A stretch of DNA of 19,216 nt from assembly GCA_016794285.1 (NCBI GenBank), contig JAEUKO010000037.1, positions 1 through 19,216 of the forward strand. Reading direction: 5' to 3'. Shown in pieces: positions 14,166 through 19,216 of this stretch. The notes below the pieces were generated by a model that ran no database searches, was not told the DNA's origin, and saw only the letters and a list, made by a program, of their open reading frames with translations. Made by a program: the position numbers and the translations under genes. The stretch is from UBA1573 sp016794285. Lineage in GTDB: Bacteria > Pseudomonadota > Alphaproteobacteria > Micavibrionales > Micavibrionaceae. The first letter of the stretch is position 1, and each line of letters begins with the position of its first letter.

Positions 14166-16184
14166 ATGGAATACTTGGCAGTTTTTTCTCCTCTTGCGGC
14201 GTTTCTGATAACCGGAATTTTCGGCAGAAAGATGGGCGATGTCCCCGCCCAGATTGTTACTTGTGCCGCCGTTATTCTGGCGGCAATGGCCTCGGTCAGT
14301 TTGTTCTTTTCAGTGGGAATGGGGCATGACCCTCATGTTCTGAAATTGATGACGTGGGTATCCTCGGGCGATTTTCGTGTCGATTGGGCCTTGCGCGTTG
14401 ACCAGCTGGCTGTGGTTATGATGTGCGTCATCAATATCGTTTCGGCTTGTGTCCATGTTTATTCAGTCGGGTATATGAGCCACGATGATAGCAAGGCCCG
14501 TTTTATGGCCTATCTCAGTTTGTTTACGTTTGCCATGCTGATGCTGGTGACCTCTGATAACTTGCTCCAGCTCTTCTTTGGTTGGGAAGGGGTCGGGTTG
14601 GCTTCCTATTTGCTGATTGGTTTCTGGTATCAGAAGCCTTCGGCCAATGCGGCCTCGGTCAAAGCGTTCCTTGTCAATCGTGTGGGGGATTTGGGGTTGA
14701 CCCTCGGGATTATGGCGGCGTTTTATGTTTTTGGAACCATACAATTTGACGGTATTTTTGACCAAGCTCCGGCCAGAGCGAACGAGACGTTTTCCTTTTT
14801 TGGTTACCAAATTCACGCTTTGACTCTTGTCTGCCTGTTGTTGTTTGTCGGGGCAATGGGGAAATCAGCTCAACTTGGCCTCCACACATGGTTGCCAGAC
14901 GCGATGGAGGGGCCAACGCCTGTTTCTGCTCTTATCCACGCGGCAACGATGGTTACGGCTGGCGTGTTTCTGGTTGCGCGGTTTTCTCCTGTGTTTGAAT
15001 ACGCGCCGGATGCTTTGATGGTGGTTTGCCTTGTTGGAGCTTTGACTGCGATTGTCGCGGCAACAATTGGTATGACGCAGTTTGATATTAAACGGGTGAT
15101 TGCCTATTCCACGATGTCTCAACTCGGCTATATGTTTTTTGCTTTGGGGGTTTCGGCCTATAGCGCGGCTATGTTTCACCTTGTCACTCACGCCTTTTTC
15201 AAGGCATTGCTTTTCTTGGGGGCGGGGTCCGTCATCCATGCCATGTCTGGCGAACAAGATATGCGTAAAATGGGCGGAATTTGGAAGAAAATTCCTGTGA
15301 CCTATACTTTGATGTGGATTGGTTCTCTGGCTTTGGCTGGGTTTCCTTTCTTTGCTGGTTTTTATTCCAAAGATCTGATTCTGGAGGCCGAATGGGCTTC
15401 TGGGTCGGCGGTGGGCCATTTTGCCTATTGGGTTGGGATTGTCGCGGCTTTGTTGACGGCCTTCTACAGTTGGCGTTTGCTCATCATGACGTTTCACGGG
15501 AAGGCGCGGGCTGACCATCACACAATGGAACACGTCCATGAATCGCCTGCTGTGATGCTTGTGCCTCTTGCTGTTTTGGCAGTTGGGGCAATCTTTGCGG
15601 GGACTGTGTTTAACGGTGTGTTTGCGGAGCCGAAACACCAGTTGGTAGAAGCCGCCCACGGAGCAGGCGCAGACGTGGCGGTTCAAATGGAAGAGCCACC
15701 AAGTGATTGGAACCGCGATGATTTCTTTGGAAAAAGTTTGATGGTTTTGCCAGAGCATGACTCGGTGGCCAAAGCGCACCATGTTGAGCTCTGGGTGAAG
15801 CTTCTTCCTACGATTATGGGGGTTTGCGGGATATTGCTTGGCTATCTGGCCTATATGTTTGTCAAGACTATTCCAGAAATCACCGTTAAACGGTTCAAAA
15901 AGCTTCATACGCTTTTCTTCCGCAAATGGTTTTTTGACGAGATTTATGACCTTGTCTTTGTTCGGAGCAGTGTGGCTCTTGGGAATTTGTTCTGGAAGGG
16001 CGGAGACCAAAAGATCATTGATGGGTTTGGGCCAGATGGGGTGTCTCTGCTTTCCAAGCGTGTGGCTGCAATTTTGGGACGGTTCCAGACTGGATATGTC
16101 TTCCAATATGCGTTTGTCATGATGATAGGCCTTGTTGCCTTGGTGTCGTGGGTGGCGTTCCGAGCTGGTTTGTTTGGCCAGTAG
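14166..16184 (+). CDS. nuoL: NADH-quinone oxidoreductase subunit L
   Basis: A 672-residue antiporter-like subunit at the far end of the complex I membrane arm. Hallmarks are FFGWEGVGLASYLLIGFWY, the VNRVGDLG stretch, HTWLPDAMEGPTPVSALIHAATMVTAG and the KRVIAYSTMSQLGYMF helix with its key lysine. The C-terminal 200 residues include a soluble loop and the long lateral helix (KRFKKLHTLFFRKWFFDEIYDLVF region) that clamps NuoM and NuoN. AAGGGG (14151-14156) lies nine bases before the ATG at 14166, whereas the ATG at 14160, directly after the nuoK stop, is only three bases from it; I therefore prefer 14166. Confidence 0.97.
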   Translation: MEYLAVFSPLAAFLITGIFGRKMGDVPAQIVTCAAVILAAMASVSLFFSVGMGHDPHVLKLMTWVSSGDFRVDWALRVDQLAVVMMCVINIVSACVHVYSVGYMSHDDSKARFMAYLSLFTFAMLMLVTSDNLLQLFFGWEGVGLASYLLIGFWYQKPSANAASVKAFLVNRVGDLGLTLGIMAAFYVFGTIQFDGIFDQAPARANETFSFFGYQIHALTLVCLLLFVGAMGKSAQLGLHTWLPDAMEGPTPVSALIHAATMVTAGVFLVARFSPVFEYAPDALMVVCLVGALTAIVAATIGMTQFDIKRVIAYSTMSQLGYMFFALGVSAYSAAMFHLVTHAFFKALLFLGAGSVIHAMSGEQDMRKMGGIWKKIPVTYTLMWIGSLALAGFPFFAGFYSKDLILEAEWASGSAVGHFAYWVGIVAALLTAFYSWRLLIMTFHGKARADHHTMEHVHESPAVMLVPLAVLAVGAIFAGTVFNGVFAEPKHQLVEAAHGAGADVAVQMEEPPSDWNRDDFFGKSLMVLPEHDSVAKAHHVELWVKLLPTIMGVCGILLGYLAYMFVKTIPEITVKRFKKLHTLFFRKWFFDEIYDLVFVRSSVALGNLFWKGGDQKIIDGFGPDGVSLLSKRVAAILGRFQTGYVFQYAFVMMIGLVALVSWVAFRAGLFGQ

Positions 16185-16198
16185 AAAAAGAGAAAAAG

Positions 16199-17725
16199 AT
16201 GATTGATTTTCCCATTCTCTCCTTGATGACTTTCCTGCCTTTGGCGGGAGCGGCTTGTCTTCTTCTTGTGCGGGGGGATGAGGAGCTGGTGGGAAGACTT
16301 TCCCGCTTGATTGCTTTGGCGGTTTCTGGACTGACCTTTCTACTGTCGGTCGCTATGATGATTAATTTTGATCCGGTGGTGAGTGGTTTCCAGTTCGAAG
16401 AAAAAATAGTCTGGTTCCAAACTGCTGGAATTTCTTATCACATGGGAGTTGACGGTATTTCCTTTTTCTTTGTCGTTCTTTCGGCCTTCCTGACTCCAAT
16501 TTGCATTCTGGCCAGTCAACATTCTATTACAAAGCGTGTTCGCGAATATATGGCGGCGTTCCTTCTGCTTGAAACCTTTATGATCGGGACATTCTGCGCT
16601 TTGGACGCGGTTCTGTTTTATACCTTCTTTGAAGGTGTCCTCATCCCGATGTTTATTATCATTGGGGTTTGGGGCGGCCCGCGCCGTATTTATTCGGCCT
16701 TTAAGCTGTTTCTTTATACCTTGCTGGGTTCAGTTTTGATGCTGGTTGCTTTGCTGGCGATGTATATTCAATCTGGCACAACGGATATTCCTTCCCTGAT
16801 GCAATCATCCTTTCCGGTAGAGATGCAGTTTTGGTTGTTTCTGGCTTTCTTTGCCAGTTTTGCGGTCAAGATGCCTATGTGGCCGGTTCATACGTGGTTG
16901 CCGGACGCTCACGTTGAGGCTCCGACGGCGGGTTCTGTTATTTTGGCGGGGGTTTTGCTTAAAATGGGGGGGTATGGGTTCTTGCGTTTCTCCCTGCCGA
17001 TGTTTCCTGATGCAACCCAATTCTTTACGCCCTATATCTTCGCTTTGAGTGTTATTGCCATCATCTATACATCGTTGGTGGCGTTGGTTCAGACCGATAT
17101 GAAGAAAATGATTGCCTATTCTTCGGTGGCGCATATGGGTTTTGTTACGCTCGGGATTTTTACGTTAACTGTGCAGGGCGTGCAGGGGGCTATCTTCCAA
17201 ATGCTGAGCCACGGGATTATATCGGCGGCCCTCTTCCTCTGTGTGGGGGTTGTCTATGACCGCTTGCACACGCGGGATATTAATCGTTACGGCAACCTTT
17301 CGAAGAATATGCCTTTGTATGCGACAACCTTCGTTATTCTAATGTTGGGGTCCGTTGGTTTGCCAGGGACATCTGGATTTGTCGGAGAATTTCTTGCCCT
17401 GCTGGGGGCATTCAAAGTCAACACAGTGGTCGCGACTTTTGCTGCAACGGGAGTGGTGCTGGGGGCAGCCTATATGTTGCTCTTAACCCGCAAAATTGTT
17501 TTTGGTCCCAAAGTGAATGAAGACGCAGCCGCAATGCTTGATCTGGACGGGCGCGAGAAACTCTATTTCCTGCCTTTGGTTCTGCTCGTGATTTGGTTAG
17601 GGGTGGCCCCGGGATATATCCTTGATCGCACACAACCGGCGGTCCAGACTTTGGTAAACGACTACCAAACGCGGCTAACTCAGCCTGTTCTCCCCTCATC
17701 GGAGGTACTGAATAATGACCAATAA
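16199..17725 (+). CDS. nuoM: NADH-quinone oxidoreductase subunit M
   Basis: A 508-residue antiporter-like proton-pumping subunit with about fourteen transmembrane helices, normal in length. Signatures are FFEGVLIPMFIIIGVWGG with the essential glutamate of helix 5, HTWLPDAHVEAPTAGSVILAG with the following LLKMGGYG lysine, and KKMIAYSSVAHMGFV. The ATG at 16199 has AAGAGA about five bases upstream and lies 14 bases after nuoL; the frame is open upstream to a GTG at 16148 inside nuoL, which is not needed. The last 11 bases overlap nuoN, and the nuoN ribosome site lies inside the nuoM coding sequence. Confidence 0.97.
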   Translation: MIDFPILSLMTFLPLAGAACLLLVRGDEELVGRLSRLIALAVSGLTFLLSVAMMINFDPVVSGFQFEEKIVWFQTAGISYHMGVDGISFFFVVLSAFLTPICILASQHSITKRVREYMAAFLLLETFMIGTFCALDAVLFYTFFEGVLIPMFIIIGVWGGPRRIYSAFKLFLYTLLGSVLMLVALLAMYIQSGTTDIPSLMQSSFPVEMQFWLFLAFFASFAVKMPMWPVHTWLPDAHVEAPTAGSVILAGVLLKMGGYGFLRFSLPMFPDATQFFTPYIFALSVIAIIYTSLVALVQTDMKKMIAYSSVAHMGFVTLGIFTLTVQGVQGAIFQMLSHGIISAALFLCVGVVYDRLHTRDINRYGNLSKNMPLYATTFVILMLGSVGLPGTSGFVGEFLALLGAFKVNTVVATFAATGVVLGAAYMLLLTRKIVFGPKVNEDAAAMLDLDGREKLYFLPLVLLVIWLGVAPGYILDRTQPAVQTLVNDYQTRLTQPVLPSSEVLNNDQ

Positions 17726-19178
17726 TATCCCTGATATGATGAGCGGTATGGTGCTTAGCCCCTTGAAGCCAGAGCTGTTCTTGGCGGGAGTGGGCTTGCT
17801 TCTTTTGCTTCTTGGGGCTTTTCGTGGCAACGCGAGCATCAATTTCATTCTCTCGGCCGTTGTGGCTTCTTTTGTTGTGGCCATCGGCTTTACCTTGCAA
17901 AGTGACTGGTCTCCGATTGATACCTTGGGCGGCATGGTTCTTATGGACGGCTTTGCAGGATGGATGAAAGTCTTGGTTCTTTCTGGGCTTTCGGCGTCTT
18001 TGCTTTTGTCTGTTTCGTGGCTGCGAGAGAATAGTTTGCTACGTTTTGAATACCCGCTTCTGGTTTTATTCTCTGGTATTGGCATGATGCTCATGCTCTC
18101 GGCCAATAATTTTCTGGCTCTTTATGTGTCTTTGGAACTTTCCTCTTTGTGCCTTTATGTTTTGGCGGCTATTCGGCGTGACGATGTTTTATCCTCCGAA
18201 GCGGGGGTCAAATATTTTGTTCTGGGGGCATTGTCTTCTGGATTGCTGCTTTTTGGTATTAGTTTGGTTTACGGGTTCACGGGAACAACCAGTTATGCCC
18301 TCGTTGCTCAGGCATTGGGTTCAGCGGAAGAAATCCCGCTTGGGGCGATTGTTGGTATGGTTTTCATTCTGGCAGGGTTGGCTTTCAAAATTTCGGCGGT
18401 TCCCTTCCATATGTGGACACCTGATGTCTATCAAGGGGCTCCGACACCAGTGACGGCTCTGTTTGCGATTGTGCCAAAGGTTGCCGCCTTTGGGTTGATT
18501 ATTCGGCTTCTTTTTGGACCGTTTGAATCTCTGGGGCCGGAATGGACGCAAATCATTTCCTTTATGGCTGTGGCTTCAATGGTTTGGGGAGGTTTTGCAG
18601 GGGTGGCACAAACCAACTTCAAACGCCTGCTGGCCTATAGTTCGATTGCCAATATGGGCTATGCTTTGATCGGGCTTTTGCCTGGGGTTCCCGAAGGAGT
18701 AGGGGCCGTCATCCTTTACCTGACAATTTACATGGTCATGACGGCGGGGGTTTTTGCTGTCTTGATGGGGCTTCGCCGCAATGGGCAATCGCTTGAAACA
18801 ATTTCGGATTTTGCAGGTTTGTCGCAAACTTCTCCTTTCTATGCCTATATCCTCGCGGCGTTGATGTTTTCCATGAGTGGCATTCCTCCGCTTGCAGGGT
18901 TTTTCAGCAAATTGTTTGTTTTTCAGGCAGCCGTTGCCGGAGGGTATATTGCGGTGGCTGTGATCGGGGTTTTGGCTTCGGTCGTGGCTTCCTATTACTA
19001 TTTGCGCGTGGTTAAAGTGATGTTCTTTGACGAGCCGGTTTTGCCTTTGGAAAAAACTTGTTCGTGGTCACGAAAAATAGTTGCGGCAGCATCGCTTGCC
19101 TTTATCTTGCTTTTTACCCTGATGCCGAATGCTTTGTTTGATCGGGCACAGGCAGCGGCGGCTAGTCTGTTTCAGTAA
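17715..19178 (+). CDS. nuoN: NADH-quinone oxidoreductase subunit N
   Basis: A 487-residue antiporter-like proton-pumping subunit of complex I. Hallmarks are LYVSLELSSLCLYVLAAI with the helix 5 glutamate, SSEAGVKYFVLGALSSG, FKISAVPFHMWTPDVYQGAPTPVTA and FKRLLAYSSIANMGYAL. It starts with ATG at 17715 after a strong CGGAGG (17700-17705) nine bases upstream and overlaps nuoM by 11 bases, so translational coupling is likely. It closes the nuo run; no terminator is seen in the 38 bases left. Confidence 0.97.
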   Translation: MTNNIPDMMSGMVLSPLKPELFLAGVGLLLLLLGAFRGNASINFILSAVVASFVVAIGFTLQSDWSPIDTLGGMVLMDGFAGWMKVLVLSGLSASLLLSVSWLRENSLLRFEYPLLVLFSGIGMMLMLSANNFLALYVSLELSSLCLYVLAAIRRDDVLSSEAGVKYFVLGALSSGLLLFGISLVYGFTGTTSYALVAQALGSAEEIPLGAIVGMVFILAGLAFKISAVPFHMWTPDVYQGAPTPVTALFAIVPKVAAFGLIIRLLFGPFESLGPEWTQIISFMAVASMVWGGFAGVAQTNFKRLLAYSSIANMGYALIGLLPGVPEGVGAVILYLTIYMVMTAGVFAVLMGLRRNGQSLETISDFAGLSQTSPFYAYILAALMFSMSGIPPLAGFFSKLFVFQAAVAGGYIAVAVIGVLASVVASYYYLRVVKVMFFDEPVLPLEKTCSWSRKIVAAASLAFILLFTLMPNALFDRAQAAAASLFQ

Positions 19179-19180
19179 GT

Positions 19181-19216
19181 ATGGATCACAGCAAGTGGAC
19201 CCGTCACTTTTTCGAA
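19181..19216 (+). CDS. Possible 5' end of a downstream gene (partial)
   Basis: An ATG two bases after the nuoN stop opens a frame of 12 codons (MDHSKWTRHFFE) that runs off the window. In many alphaproteobacteria birA (biotin-protein ligase) follows nuoN, so this may be its start, but twelve residues are not enough to identify it. The ribosome site is weak. The close spacing suggests it belongs to the nuo transcript. Confidence 0.4.
   Translation, partial: MDHSKWTRHFFE

Noticed and set aside
14865..16106. 413-codon open frame on the minus strand inside nuoL
   Set aside because: It is antisense to an unmistakable nuoL; the product is rich in His, Arg, Gln and Asn, as expected of an antisense shadow of membrane-protein codons, and no domain is seen.

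Overview
The window is a chromosomal stretch of a Gram-negative bacterium, most likely an alphaproteobacterium of moderate GC content. The assignment rests on three things: a divergent bolA / J-protein-cobS-cobT cluster typical of that class, a CheZ-type phosphatase, and NuoJ-N sequences of alphaproteobacterial type. No 16S rRNA or tRNA is present, so the order cannot be fixed; a lineage outside the best-known high-GC orders is a guess. No insertion sequence, phage gene, CRISPR array or RNA gene was found.

Layout. 1-123 holds a long imperfect palindrome. 124-2798 (minus strand) encodes a CDF metal-efflux transporter followed by an EntS-like MFS exporter. Divergently from it, 2863-3660 (plus) encodes two small exported proteins, one Cys/His-containing and one of the DUF305 family, closed by a clear intrinsic terminator at 3678-3705. 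3710-4865 (minus) encodes BolA and then an unrecognised 263-residue protein. 4932-8443 (plus) encodes a J-domain protein with a CxxxxC/CxxH motif, CobS and CobT. 8531-10460 (plus) encodes histidyl-tRNA synthetase and an exported hypothetical protein whose 3' end overlaps the convergent sufE (10426-10821, minus). 11043-13079 (plus) encodes ClpX and CheZ. 13238-19178 (plus) encodes the membrane-arm complex I subunits NuoJ, K, L, M and N. A possible new gene starts at 19181 and runs off the window.

How the genes work together. The first block looks like a metal-handling and export module (CDF, DUF305, Cys/His protein). BolA and SufE relate to iron-sulfur cluster supply. CobS and CobT are the AAA+ and VWA subunits of the aerobic cobaltochelatase, but the catalytic CobN is not in the window. 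NuoJ-N is the proton-pumping half of NADH dehydrogenase; the hydrophilic-arm genes nuoA-I are not next to it, so the complex I genes are split. Most of the window is conserved housekeeping sequence. The less ordinary points are the three-CTD CDF protein, the J-protein/CobST cluster without CobN, the unrecognised 263-residue protein, the HisRS type, the structured leader of clpX and the palindrome at the left edge.
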